This document shows, piece by piece, positions 34,480 to 42,743 of a stretch of 56,076 nt of DNA. A program made the translations under genes and the position numbers. A model generated the notes under the pieces. That model ran no database searches. It was given only the letters and a program-made list of their open reading frames with translations, and was not told the origin of the DNA. Origin of the DNA: Rubrobacteraceae bacterium (GTDB lineage Bacteria > Actinomycetota > Rubrobacteria > Rubrobacterales > Rubrobacteraceae); assembly GCA_030448125.1 (NCBI GenBank), contig JAUJNO010000001.1:463134-519209 (forward strand). The letters run 5' to 3'. How positions within the stretch are numbered: position 1 is the first letter of the stretch; every line of letters starts with the position of its first letter.

Positions 34480-34584
34480 ATGTTGAGGAGCGAAAAAGAC
34501 ATGCAGCGGTGTTCGATCTGCGCGTCCGACGGGGACGTCGGAGACGTGGAGGCGTTCTTTTTCGACGACGAGAGCTGGAGACTT
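34480..34584 (+). pseudogene. small CxxC protein, 3' end lost at the osmC junction
   Basis: ATG 34480 follows a good GAAAGGAGAG site and opens a natural-looking sequence: MLRSEKDMQRCSICASDGDV and then EAFFFDDESWRL. After residue 35 the frame continues only as the antisense of osmC (LAGDLGARRERSQEE), so the gene appears truncated by a rearrangement at about 34585. The CSIC motif suggests a zinc-binding small protein similar in style to the one at 36286-36510. Its missing part was not found in the window. Confidence 0.45.
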
Positions 34585-34851
34585 CATCGCCGTAGCGACC
34601 ATCTGGCAGGTGATCTGGGCGCACGCCGCGAGCGCTCCCAGGAGGAGGTCGCCGGAGCAGGCGGTATTGCCCGTGCCTCCGGCGCCCTCATGGGCCTCAG
34701 CCTCGTATACATGCCCGGCCATGTCCACGGAGCAGGCTATAGGCGTTCCCGTTTCGCTTGCCTTCGCGCCGAGTGTCATCCTGGAGGAACCAGGTTCGTT
34801 GCGGTACTTCTCCTTCAGGGGCTTCTGGATCCGCCGCAGGTCCGTGCTCAT
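34585..34851 (-). pseudogene. osmC-family gene, N-terminal half only
   Basis: From MSTDLRRIQKPLKEKYRNEP the frame follows an OsmC-family protein through ACSVDMAGHVYEAEAHEGAG and SGDLLLGALAACAQITCQMV to ATAM (about 89 residues), including the first catalytic cysteine region. Family resemblance then stops abruptly; the expected EGDLDLRGTLG continuation is absent here. That continuation, with slightly different sequence, is exactly what lies at 12917-13123 on the same strand. The gene thus appears interrupted by the intervening 21.5 kb. Confidence 0.75.
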
Positions 34852-34927
34852 GCTTCCCACCTTCGTGGTCGCCGACCTTTCCTCAGGGAACTATAGACCT
34901 ATTGGGGTACGGTCGAAACTTGCGCCG

Positions 34928-35950
34928 TTAAAAGGGTTCCCCCAGAGCGAGCCCGAAGAGGTCCTCGTCGTCGGTGTAGAGGTCGAGCAACCGCAGGCCG
35001 GCCTCGTCGAACGCGCCGGCTATCGACTCGCGGGTGAACTTTGTGCTGATCTCCGTCCGCATCCCTTCCCCCGCTTCGAAGGGTATCTCGAGCCCCAAAG
35101 ACGCAACCGGCACTTCTTGCTCGACGGTCGAGTCCAACCACATCTCGACACGCGACTCCTCGCGGTTGAAGGTGGCCCGGTGGACGAAGAGTTCCGGGTC
35201 GAACTCCCCGCCGAGCTTACGGTTCAGGACGCTCAAGAGGTTCTTGTTGAACCTGGCTGTGACGCCCGCGGCGTCGTCGTACGCCGCTTCCAGAACGCGC
35301 GTGTCCTTGACCAAGTCCACCCCGACCAACAGGTAGTCTCCCTCTTCGAGCCCGGTCCGGAGTCTCTCGAGGAACCCCCGCCGGCGCTCCGGGGCGAAGT
35401 TGCCGATAGTCCCCCCGAGGAAGATGACGAGTCTTCCAAACGCCCCCGACCTGGGCCGGGCCAGCAGGCGTTCCAGGGAGTGGTCGAAGTCGCCGACGAA
35501 GCCGGAGATCTCCAACGTCGGGTACTCCTCGATCAGCCTCTTCGCGCTGCCCGCGAGCGCGCTCTCGCTGACGTCGAACGGTACGTAGCGGGCCCGCGCC
35601 GGGTCGGACGTGGAACCGGATCCAGCCACCATCGCGTCGAGCAGGGCGCGGGTCTTGCTCGCCGAGCCGCTCCCGAGCTCGACGAGCTCCCGGCAGCGGG
35701 TGTACGCGACAATCTCCGGGGCCTTCTCCTGGAGGATCGAGAGCTCCGTACGGGTCTGGTAGTACTCGGGGAGCGCCGTTATCTCCTCGAAGAGCTCCGA
35801 ACCCCTCTCGTCGTAGAAGTACTTGGGCCACGGCGAGAGGTCCTTCGGTACGCCGAGCAAACTGGCCCGCACGTCCTCGACCATCTGCTCGATGTCCTCG
35901 CCTGCCTCCCCGAGCGACCTCACCGTCGCCCTGCTAACTCCACCGGCCAT
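34928..35950 (-). CDS. egtD: L-histidine N-alpha-methyltransferase (ergothioneine synthesis)
   Basis: A 340-residue SAM-dependent enzyme that trimethylates histidine to hercynine, the first step to ergothioneine. The EgtD pattern is clear: PKYFYDERGSELFEEITALP, EYYQTRTELSIL, the SAM loop ELGSGSASKTRALLDAM, FLGGTIGNFAPERR, and the C-terminal EISTKFTRESIAGAFDEAGL. Length is typical. Its start overlaps the preceding small membrane-protein gene by 17 bases. Other ergothioneine genes (egtB, egtC, egtE) are not in this window. Confidence 0.93.
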   Translation of the reverse strand: MAGGVSRATVRSLGEAGEDIEQMVEDVRASLLGVPKDLSPWPKYFYDERGSELFEEITALPEYYQTRTELSILQEKAPEIVAYTRCRELVELGSGSASKTRALLDAMVAGSGSTSDPARARYVPFDVSESALAGSAKRLIEEYPTLEISGFVGDFDHSLERLLARPRSGAFGRLVIFLGGTIGNFAPERRRGFLERLRTGLEEGDYLLVGVDLVKDTRVLEAAYDDAAGVTARFNKNLLSVLNRKLGGEFDPELFVHRATFNREESRVEMWLDSTVEQEVPVASLGLEIPFEAGEGMRTEISTKFTRESIAGAFDEAGLRLLDLYTDDEDLFGLALGEPF

Positions 35951-36215
35951 GCGTGCCTTCCTCCCAGTTCGTCGCGGACGCCACGTCTCTAAGTCTTCCT
36001 CCCGGCGCCCTCCGGCGCAAAGGCCAAACTATATCCCATCTGGGGACGCTACTTTCGGGGACCGCCCTCGTGGTCTTGCCGCCGATCTTCTTCGGTAGGT
36101 TCCCGCGGGTGCCTTCGCCGGTACGGTGAGGCAGGTAGACAAACAGTACCCACAGGACGACCACCACCGCACCCGCGGCAGCCACGACCGCGAGCTGCCA
36201 GAGCTCCGCGCTCAT
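35934..36215 (-). CDS. small single-span membrane protein upstream of egtD
   Basis: A 93-residue protein from ATG 36215 with GGAGG just upstream. One hydrophobic helix (LAVVAAAGAVVVVLWVLFVY) is followed by a basic cytoplasmic tail. Its stop lies 17 bases inside egtD, so translation is coupled. The second half is Arg/Gly-rich and may be disordered. No family is recognised. Coupling to egtD suggests co-regulation rather than a known enzymatic role. Confidence 0.55.
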   Translation of the reverse strand: MSAELWQLAVVAAAGAVVVVLWVLFVYLPHRTGEGTRGNLPKKIGGKTTRAVPESSVPRWDIVWPLRRRAPGGRLRDVASATNWEEGTHGRWS

Positions 36216-36285
36216 CGAGAGCCTCCTTCCAGCGCGTCTTCTCCGGGCGGTTTGCAGGTGATCCGCCCTACAGACCCGGGGATCG

Positions 36286-36510
36286 TTACTCGCCGAACTC
36301 CCTTCTCCAGAGCTCTTGCCAGCGGTCGACGTGAGAGAAAAAGTACTCGTCGGCCAGATCGTCCCAGGTATCCCGCCACGAGAAGCACTCGTAGCAGACG
36401 GCGAGGGTGAGCGGGGTGAGGAGGTGGCTCACCACGAAGTGCTCGTCGGGGACCTCGTCTTTGCATACCATGCACAGACGCTGCGCCTCCCTGGAAGGGA
36501 GACCGGCCAT
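36286..36510 (-). CDS. small zinc-binding (double CxxC) protein
   Basis: A 74-residue protein from ATG 36510 (MAGLPSREAQRLCMVCKDEV). Two CxxC pairs, CMVC at about residue 13 and CYEC about 25 residues later, would bind one zinc. The C-terminal half is aromatic and acidic (WRDTWDDLADEYFFSHVDRW), giving a compact helical domain. Length and Cys spacing resemble small actinobacterial treble-clef or ribbon proteins of unknown role. It lies between egtD's operon and a NUDIX gene, all on the minus strand. Confidence 0.6.
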   Translation of the reverse strand: MAGLPSREAQRLCMVCKDEVPDEHFVVSHLLTPLTLAVCYECFSWRDTWDDLADEYFFSHVDRWQELWRREFGE

Positions 36511-36593
36511 GTCGCTTACCGCGAGGGTACCGGGCTCTCTAACGTGTTGCTTGCTGCCGGGGTCTTCTCTGCAAGATCCAAGAACGGACCTTT

Positions 36594-37154
36594 CTAACTC
36601 GATTCTTTGAGAGCGTCGAGGGCGAGCAGTACCGCGGCGACGCCGCTGGAGCTGACGATGTTGCCGGCCCGGACCTCGGCCAGCATCTCCCCGACCGGGA
36701 CGAGTACGACCTCGAGCCGCTCGTACTCGTCGGGCTGTTGGGACCCGGCGCGCTCTACCCCGCGGGCGAGGTAGAGGTGTGCCCAGTTGTCCTTGAGGCT
36801 CGGTGAAGAGGCCACGGCGCCTAAAGACTCCCACTCGCCCCCCGCGTATCCGGTCTCCTCCAGGAGCTCCCGCCGGGCCGCCACAAGCGGCTCTTCACCC
36901 TCCTCGACCAGCCCCGCGGGCAGCCCGAGCTCGATCCTGCCTATAGCCGGACGGTACTGGTTCACGAGCGCCACCTCGCCCGTCCCGGTGAGCGGGAAGA
37001 CGATGGCGGCGTCGGGGCGCTCGATGACGTAGTACGGGTCCTTTACGGCCCCATCCGGGAGGCGGAGCTTGTCCGAGCGCAGGGCGAAGTACGGGGTCTC
37101 CATAAGCTTCTCCGAGGAGAGTAGCTCCCAGCGCCCGGCTTTGGCTTCAGGCAC
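36594..37154 (-). CDS. NUDIX hydrolase, ADP-ribose pyrophosphatase-like
   Basis: A 186-residue NUDIX protein. The catalytic box GLVEEGEEPLVAARRELLEETGY matches GX5EX7REUXEEXGU (positions about 80-102, quoted in part), and the fold's N-terminal strand pairs (GRWELLSSEKLMETPYFALR in part) and PAGLVEEGEE loop are typical of ADP-ribose or nucleoside-diphosphate-sugar hydrolases. It would recycle ADP-ribose or related compounds. Its start overlaps the end of a degenerate receiver-domain gene by eight bases, so both are translated from one message. Confidence 0.88.
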   Translation of the reverse strand: MPEAKAGRWELLSSEKLMETPYFALRSDKLRLPDGAVKDPYYVIERPDAAIVFPLTGTGEVALVNQYRPAIGRIELGLPAGLVEEGEEPLVAARRELLEETGYAGGEWESLGAVASSPSLKDNWAHLYLARGVERAGSQQPDEYERLEVVLVPVGEMLAEVRAGNIVSSSGVAAVLLALDALKESS

Positions 37155-37542
37155 CGGGGACGCCGTTGCCGCCTGGCGCGCCGGAGAGTATCTCCGGCAG
37201 GTCCCTGGTGAAGGCGCTCCGGGCCATCACGCGGTCGCAGCCGGACTCGCGGGCTGCTACGGCGAGGTCTTTCTGGAGGTGGGAGAGGAAGCCGACTATG
37301 GGCACACCTTTCAGGGTTTCGTCGGACTTGAGCTGCTTCAGGAGCACGAGGGGCTCGAAGCGCGCCGAGTTCAGGTCGAGGACCAGGAGGTCCGGCGGGG
37401 CCGCCTGAGCTTCGGCGAGGAGCTTCTTCGGGCTGCGCGGGAAGAGAGCCTCGACGCCGAGCTGGGTGGCGGTCTCGGAGATCTTGCTCCGAAACAACAG
37501 ATCTTCGACCGCGCCTACGATCCTTCGCGCCAAGATAAGCAT
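37147..37542 (-). CDS. degenerate response-regulator receiver domain protein
   Basis: A 131-residue single-domain protein with a receiver-like fold: the strand PPDLLVLDLNSARFEPLVLL carries an Asp at the phosphorylation position, and VPIVGFLSHLQKDLAVAARESGCDRVMARS matches the later strands. The usual N-terminal acidic pair and the conserved Lys near the C-terminus are missing, so phosphorylation is doubtful; it may be a pseudo-receiver working by protein contact. It is the first gene of a two-gene unit with the NUDIX hydrolase, divergent from an ABC exporter gene. Confidence 0.6.
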   Translation of the reverse strand: MLILARRIVGAVEDLLFRSKISETATQLGVEALFPRSPKKLLAEAQAAPPDLLVLDLNSARFEPLVLLKQLKSDETLKGVPIVGFLSHLQKDLAVAARESGCDRVMARSAFTRDLPEILSGAPGGNGVPGA

Positions 37543-37609
37543 CCCTCCGACTCTTTTATTGGTGTTTCCGGCGACATTCTACTCCTTCACCGTGCGGTAT
37601 CCTAACTTT

Positions 37610-39454
37610 ATGTTCAAGAAGCTATTGTTTGAGAAGAACTTTTCGAAGATTCCCGACGGGCTGCGGCGCACCCGCGAGACGCTCTCCAACTTCACGCCGT
37701 TCTTGAAGCCGCGCCGCAAAGGGCTCCTTCTGGCGCTGGTAATACTGCTTTTGGAGACGGGGATGAGCCTCGCCCAGCCGTGGCCGCTGGCCCTGGCCAT
37801 AGACTACGTGTTGACCGACAACAAGAGGCTTCCGGAAGCCTTGCCCGCATCTCTCTCGGACAAGGCGCTCTTGCTCGCGGGGATAGCGTTCCTGATCGTC
37901 GTGATCTTCACGGCCACCCGGAGCATCGCCGCGTTCCGGCGCTACTTACTCAGCAAGCTCGGCCAGGAGACCGTCTTCGACATGCGCGACGCTCTCTACG
38001 CGAAGGTGCATGCTCTCGGCCTCGACTACCACGGCAAGAAGCGGACCGGCGACACCATCACCCGCGTCACCAGCGACGTGAAAGAGGTTCGGAGTTTACT
38101 GGTGGACTCGGTCGTCGAGGTACTCTCGTCGGTCATGATCCTGCTCGGCATGCTGGTCGTGATGATCTGGCTCAACTGGCAGCTCACCCTGCTTGCCCTT
38201 GTCACGGTTCCTTTTCTCTTCCTGGCGGTGCGGCGCTACCGGCAGGCGCTCATCGAGCGGATGCGGGTCGTGAGGACCAGGGAGGGGGCCATAACCTCCG
38301 TGATGCAGGAGGCGATAACCGGCATCCGGGCGGTAAAGATATTCGGCCGCGAGGACGACGAGATGGAGCGTTTCCGCGAGGAGAGCCGGGAGTCCCTCAA
38401 GGCGAGCGTGGACAGCTCGGTGATAGAGGCCAAGTTCAGCACCGTGCTCGGCATTGTCGGCGGCGTGGGCACGGCGCTCGTCGTGTACTTCGGGGCCCGC
38501 CAGGTGCTCGCGGGCGCCCTCTCTTTGGGCGACCTTACCGTTTTCGTCGCCTACCTCGGGCTCTTCCTCTCCCCCCTGTGGGCGCTGAGTCGTCAAGTCA
38601 ACCAGATCGGCAAATCCCTCGTCTCGGGCGAACGGATCATCGAACTCCTTGCCGCCGAACCGAGCGTAAAGGATTTCCCCGATGCCCGGCCTGCACCGTC
38701 CCTGGAGGGCAGGGTCGCCTTTGAGGACGTCCACTTCGCCTACGACGAGGAGGCCGCGCCCGAGGTCCTGCGCGGAATGGACTTCGAGGTGGAGGCCGGG
38801 AGCCGGGTCGCGCTCGTGGGGGTGAGCGGCGCGGGCAAGACCACCGTCACGAGCCTTCTCGCCCGTCTCTACGATCCGCGGGGCGGGCGGGTGCTCGTGG
38901 ACGGAGAGGACGCGAAGAAGTACACCCTCAGATCGCTGCGCGATTCGATCACCTTCGTCCCCCAGGAGCCGATGCTCTTCCGGGCCACGGTGGCCGAGAA
39001 CATAGCCTATGGCAAGCCCGGCGCGTCGAAAAGAGAGATCGAAGAAGCCGCCCGGCTGGCCGGCGCCGACGACTTCATCCGGGAGATGCCCGAAGGCTAC
39101 GAGACGCTTCTCTCGGAGCGCGGAGAGAGCCTCTCGGGAGGGCAGCGCCAGCGCGTCTCCATAGCGCGGGCCATGCTCCGCGACACGCCCATCCTGATCC
39201 TCGACGAGCCCCAGTCGGGCCTGGACGCCGAGGCCGCCGAAGCCGTCGAAGAGAACTGGCGAACCCTCACCGCGGGTCGCACCACCTTCGTTATCGCCCA
39301 CGAGCTCAGGCTGGTAAAAGGCGTCGACAAGATACTGGTACTCGAAGACGGCCGGGTGGCCGAAGAAGGAACCCACGACGAGCTCGTCTCCTCGGACGGC
39401 CTCTACGCCAGGCTCTACGCTCTCCAGGAGCAGGGCCGCGACCCCGTACGTTAA
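37610..39454 (+). CDS. ABC exporter, full half-transporter (homodimeric type)
   Basis: A 614-residue type IV ABC exporter from ATG 37610 (MFKKLLFEKNF). A basic N-terminus precedes six membrane helices and an ATPase domain with Walker A GVSGAGKTT, Q-loop FVPQEPMLF, signature LSGGQRQ, Walker B ILILDEPQSGLD with catalytic Glu, and H-loop FVIAHELRLV. All motifs are canonical, so it should work as a homodimer. Note HELRL rather than the usual HRLST, and PQSGLD rather than ATSALD. The substrate is unknown. A 23-codon membrane peptide follows within 12 bases. Confidence 0.92.
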   Translation: MFKKLLFEKNFSKIPDGLRRTRETLSNFTPFLKPRRKGLLLALVILLLETGMSLAQPWPLALAIDYVLTDNKRLPEALPASLSDKALLLAGIAFLIVVIFTATRSIAAFRRYLLSKLGQETVFDMRDALYAKVHALGLDYHGKKRTGDTITRVTSDVKEVRSLLVDSVVEVLSSVMILLGMLVVMIWLNWQLTLLALVTVPFLFLAVRRYRQALIERMRVVRTREGAITSVMQEAITGIRAVKIFGREDDEMERFREESRESLKASVDSSVIEAKFSTVLGIVGGVGTALVVYFGARQVLAGALSLGDLTVFVAYLGLFLSPLWALSRQVNQIGKSLVSGERIIELLAAEPSVKDFPDARPAPSLEGRVAFEDVHFAYDEEAAPEVLRGMDFEVEAGSRVALVGVSGAGKTTVTSLLARLYDPRGGRVLVDGEDAKKYTLRSLRDSITFVPQEPMLFRATVAENIAYGKPGASKREIEEAARLAGADDFIREMPEGYETLLSERGESLSGGQRQRVSIARAMLRDTPILILDEPQSGLDAEAAEAVEENWRTLTAGRTTFVIAHELRLVKGVDKILVLEDGRVAEEGTHDELVSSDGLYARLYALQEQGRDPVR

Positions 39455-39465
39455 GGAGTAAGACC

Positions 39466-39537
39466 TTGAGAGAGTTAATGATCCTGAGCGTAGTCCTCAC
39501 CCTCGTGGTAGTGGCGATCTACGTCTCGTTCTCGTAA
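39466..39537 (+). CDS. 23-residue single-span membrane peptide
   Basis: TTG 39466, seven bases after AAGGAG, opens MRELMILSVVLTLVVVAIYV and ends SFS at TAA 39535-39537. The peptide is a short polar head plus one ideal membrane helix. It is 11 bases after the ABC exporter stop, in the same direction, and likely cotranscribed. Such micro-membrane proteins often bind and regulate a transporter. Confidence 0.5.
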   Translation: MRELMILSVVLTLVVVAIYVSFS

Positions 39538-39548
39538 AAACGCGCCGG

Positions 39549-40889
39549 TTAATCTTGCCCGCCGCCATCTTCTTCTCTACCGCGCTCGTGTACGATCACC
39601 CTAGCAACGCGGGGACCGTCTATCTCGTCGACGCGCAGCGCGTAGCCGTCCAAAACGATCTCGTCGCCGACCTCCGGGGCGCGGCCTAGAGCGCCGAGGA
39701 CCAGACCGCCAATGGTCTCGAAGTCCTCGCTCGTGAAGTCGGAGTTTAGGGCCTCGTTGACGGTTCCTATCGGGGCGCGGCCGCCCACCGAGTAACCGCC
39801 GCCGTCGATCTCGCGAACGTGCGGCTCCTCCTCGTCGAACTCGTCCTGGATCTCGCCGACGATCTCCTCGAAGATGTTCTCGACGGTGATGAGTCCTTCG
39901 AAGGAGCCCCACTCGTCTACGATCACCGCCATCTGCATCTCCTTGCTCTGCAGGTCCTCGAGGACGTCGTCCACGAGCCGGTTCTCGGGGATCACGATTA
40001 CGTCACGCGCGAGGTCGCGGGCCGTGAGGTCCGCGTCCAGCCCGCCTTCGGCCTCGATGGCGCGCAGGACGTCCTTGATATGCACCGCCCCGACGATCCG
40101 GTCGGGCGAGTCGCCCTCGTAGATCGGGTACCGGGTGTGGTTCCCCGCCGCCGTGACCGAAACGAGTTCCCTCAGACTCGTGCCCGCTGACAGTAGCACC
40201 GCCCTGGTGCGGGGAACCATGACCTCGCGGGCCACTTTTTCGTCCAGCTTGAAGACCGCCTTGATCCTGGCCTCCTCGTCCTCCTCCAGGAAGCCGTGCT
40301 CCCTGGACTGGCCGACGAGCATGCGCAACTCATCCTCCGAGTAGCTCTCTTCCGTCTCGGAGGCCGGCGGGATGCCGAAAGCCCTGACGAAGATGTTCGC
40401 GGTGCCGTTGAAAATTACGGTAAGGGGGAAAAAGAGGTAGTAGAAGAACTTCATGAACGGCGCCACGACCTGGGAGGTCCCCTCGGGTTTGGCTATGGAG
40501 AAGCTCTTAGCCGCCAGCTCCCCGAACACCACGTGCAAGAACGTGATGATCCCAAAGCTTATAGCGAAGGACACGGTGTGGACGAGACCCTCCGATAGCA
40601 GGGGCGCGAGCAGCGGGTCGATGAACACGGCGATCGCCGGCTCGCCCAGGGCCCCGAGGCCCAGCGAGGCGATCGTGATCCCCAACTGGCATACGGCGAG
40701 GTAGGCATCGAGGCTCCCGGTGGCCTCCTTGACGAGGCCGGCTGATACCTTACCCTCCCGGACCATCGCCTCGACCCTGCTGGACCGGATCCGCACGAAC
40801 GCGAACTCCGCCGCCACGAACAGCCCGTTCAGGACTACCAAAAAGAGCGCGGCGAGGAGCATGAGCCCCGACAAAACTAGCTCTCCCAA
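39549..40889 (-). CDS. CNNM/HlyC-CorC family membrane protein
   Basis: A 446-residue protein with the hemolysin-C/CNNM layout: an N-terminal DUF21 membrane domain of three to four helices (LMLLAALFLVVLNGLFVAAEFAFVRI in part, SLGLGALGEPAIAVFI), a CBS pair (VMVPRTRAVLLSAGTSLREL, VIPENRLVDDVLEDLQSK), and a C-terminal CorC_HlyC domain (GGYSVGGRAPIGTVNEAL). Family members are linked to Mg2+ or Co2+ efflux and membrane stress. It converges with the exporter-peptide unit across 11 bases. It stands alone on its strand. Confidence 0.92.
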   Translation of the reverse strand: MGELVLSGLMLLAALFLVVLNGLFVAAEFAFVRIRSSRVEAMVREGKVSAGLVKEATGSLDAYLAVCQLGITIASLGLGALGEPAIAVFIDPLLAPLLSEGLVHTVSFAISFGIITFLHVVFGELAAKSFSIAKPEGTSQVVAPFMKFFYYLFFPLTVIFNGTANIFVRAFGIPPASETEESYSEDELRMLVGQSREHGFLEEDEEARIKAVFKLDEKVAREVMVPRTRAVLLSAGTSLRELVSVTAAGNHTRYPIYEGDSPDRIVGAVHIKDVLRAIEAEGGLDADLTARDLARDVIVIPENRLVDDVLEDLQSKEMQMAVIVDEWGSFEGLITVENIFEEIVGEIQDEFDEEEPHVREIDGGGYSVGGRAPIGTVNEALNSDFTSEDFETIGGLVLGALGRAPEVGDEIVLDGYALRVDEIDGPRVARVIVHERGREEDGGGQD

Positions 40890-41000
40890 AAAATCCTCCC
40901 CAACGAACGCGATGATTGTGTCTCACCGCGTTCCACGACGACGCTCCGAAGATATCCCACCCCATCCCCTTTAGCAAACCAGATGCCTGGAGCGGCCAGC

Positions 41001-42041
41001 CTAGTAGAGTAGCTTCTTGTCCAGCTCGTTCCGGAGCGGTTCTCCTTCCAGGTAGCGCCGGAGGTTGTCGCAAAAAAGCTCCGTCTGCAGCTCATTCGTG
41101 AGCCCCGGCACGTTGTCGGTCGAGTGCGGGCTCACGATGACGTTCTCCAGCTCCCACAGCGGACTCTCCTCCGGCAGCGGCTCCTCCTCGAATACGTCGA
41201 GCGCCGCCCCCGAGAGGTGTCCGCTCTTTAGCGCCTCGACCAGCGCCCTCTCGTCCACGACCTTTCCACGCCCGACGTTCACGAAGTACGCTCCCTGCTT
41301 TATCCCCGAGATCGCCTCCGCGTCCAGGAGGCGGTACGTCTCCGGGGTGCCGGGCAGCGTGACGACCACATAGTCCGCCTCCCGGAGCGCCGGGCGGAGA
41401 TCCCGCGTCGCGTACAGCTCGTCCGCGTAGCCCCAAGCCGCGTCGTCTTCCCGAACCACCCTCTTCACGCCCACTATACGCATCCCGAACGGCCGCGCTC
41501 GAACCGCTACAGCCCGCCCGATGTTCCCCATTCCCACGATACACAGAGTCTTGCCGCGCAGCGTCTCCGTGTGCGCCTCGCGCCAGCGCTTCCCGGCCTT
41601 ATCGCGCCGCAGGCGGTCCAGGTCCTTGACGTGCGCGAGGAGAGCCATCATCACGAACTCGGCCAGGGGCCCCGAGTACACCCCGCTCGCCGTGGTGACC
41701 GTCACGTCTGTGTTCTGCAGCCCCGCGCGCTCGGCGATCTCCCCGGCCCCGGCCATGCTCGCCTGCACCCACCGGAGCTTCGGGGCGACCCGGACGAGAT
41801 CCCTCACGTGACCGCGGGGGAAATCGTACAGGATCTCCGCCTCTTCCAGCATCGCAAGAAACTCCTCCTCGCCCTTGGGCGTGCGACGCCACCCCGGAGG
41901 CCCTATGTGGTCCCCCGGCCAGCGCGGCGGCGGCACCAGGTCCTCGCGGTAGAGCACCTGGAGTCTCTCGAGATCGTCCGTCTCCCGGATGCGCGCTACG
42001 TGTTCCTCCTCGAGGTAGCTGGCTATCATCACCATAACCAA
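41001..42041 (-). CDS. D-isomer-specific 2-hydroxyacid dehydrogenase
   Basis: A 346-residue NAD(P)-dependent dehydrogenase. The Rossmann motif GMGNIGRAVAVRARPFGMRI, the catalytic Arg region VNVGRGKVVDERALVEAL, the Glu in LDVFEEEPLP, and the catalytic His in SPHSTDNVPG are all present. Exact substrate (glycerate, phosphoglycerate or other 2-oxoacid) is not clear; the sequence resembles the putative glyoxylate/hydroxypyruvate reductase subgroup. Several in-frame Met codons (MVMVMIASYL) make the start uncertain by up to five residues. It is divergent from a NUDIX gene. Confidence 0.9.
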   Translation of the reverse strand: MVMVMIASYLEEEHVARIRETDDLERLQVLYREDLVPPPRWPGDHIGPPGWRRTPKGEEEFLAMLEEAEILYDFPRGHVRDLVRVAPKLRWVQASMAGAGEIAERAGLQNTDVTVTTASGVYSGPLAEFVMMALLAHVKDLDRLRRDKAGKRWREAHTETLRGKTLCIVGMGNIGRAVAVRARPFGMRIVGVKRVVREDDAAWGYADELYATRDLRPALREADYVVVTLPGTPETYRLLDAEAISGIKQGAYFVNVGRGKVVDERALVEALKSGHLSGAALDVFEEEPLPEESPLWELENVIVSPHSTDNVPGLTNELQTELFCDNLRRYLEGEPLRNELDKKLLY

Positions 42042-42107
42042 CGTGCCTCCCTCCTACGGCAGCCTGTAGCTTGTTCTGGCTCGACCGCTGAATGCTACTC
42101 TATCGCC

Positions 42108-42743
42108 GTGGACGAGAGGATCGACGTTCTGGACGCTCGCGGAGAGAAGACCGGCGAGGTCGCTTGGAAGAGTGAGGCGCACCGGCTGGGGCTGTGGCAC
42201 CGTTGCTTTCACTGCTGGATCTTCTCGCCGGAGACGCCGTCCGGTGGGCCGTACCTCTTCGTGCAGCGGCGCGCGACTGGGAAGGAGACCTGGCCGGACA
42301 GGCTGGACGTGACCGTCGGGGGGCATCTCGGGGCCGGGGAGGAGACGCTGCAGGGCGGGCTCCGGGAGGTCGAGGAAGAGCTTGGGCTTTCGGTCGCGGC
42401 CGGAGATCTCGTCCCGCTCGGAACCCGTAGGGCCGAGCTAAAGATACCGGCCGGACTCGACCGCGAGTTCCAGGAGGTTTTCCTGCTCATGAGGTCCCTC
42501 TCGCCGGAAGACCCGCGGCTCCAGGAGGAAGAGGTCGCCGCCGTGGTGCGCCTCCGGCTCGACGACGTCGAGACGCTGCGCGAGGGGGGCGAGGTGCCCG
42601 CTGAAGAGTGGACGGGCGATAAGACCTCATCCGTTTCGGTGTGCCTCGCCGACTTCGTCCCCGGCGAGGACGGCTACCTTTTGTGGGCGGCTCGCGCCGC
42701 CCGCGATGTTCTGGCCGGGAAGCGCCCCGACGTCCTCCCCTAG
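42108..42743 (+). CDS. NUDIX hydrolase, isopentenyl-isomerase-like
   Basis: A 211-residue NUDIX protein from GTG 42108 (MDERIDVLDARGEKTG). Its start and layout (DERIDVLDARGEKTGEVAWKSEAHRLGLWHR in part, then FSPETPSGGPYLFVQRRA, then the box GGHLGAGEETLQGGLREVEEELGL in part) match the IDI-like/YfcD NUDIX subgroup. The catalytic Glu residues are in place. Substrate is unknown. Its stop codon overlaps the end of the convergent gene by four bases. Confidence 0.88.
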   Translation: MDERIDVLDARGEKTGEVAWKSEAHRLGLWHRCFHCWIFSPETPSGGPYLFVQRRATGKETWPDRLDVTVGGHLGAGEETLQGGLREVEEELGLSVAAGDLVPLGTRRAELKIPAGLDREFQEVFLLMRSLSPEDPRLQEEEVAAVVRLRLDDVETLREGGEVPAEEWTGDKTSSVSVCLADFVPGEDGYLLWAARAARDVLAGKRPDVLP

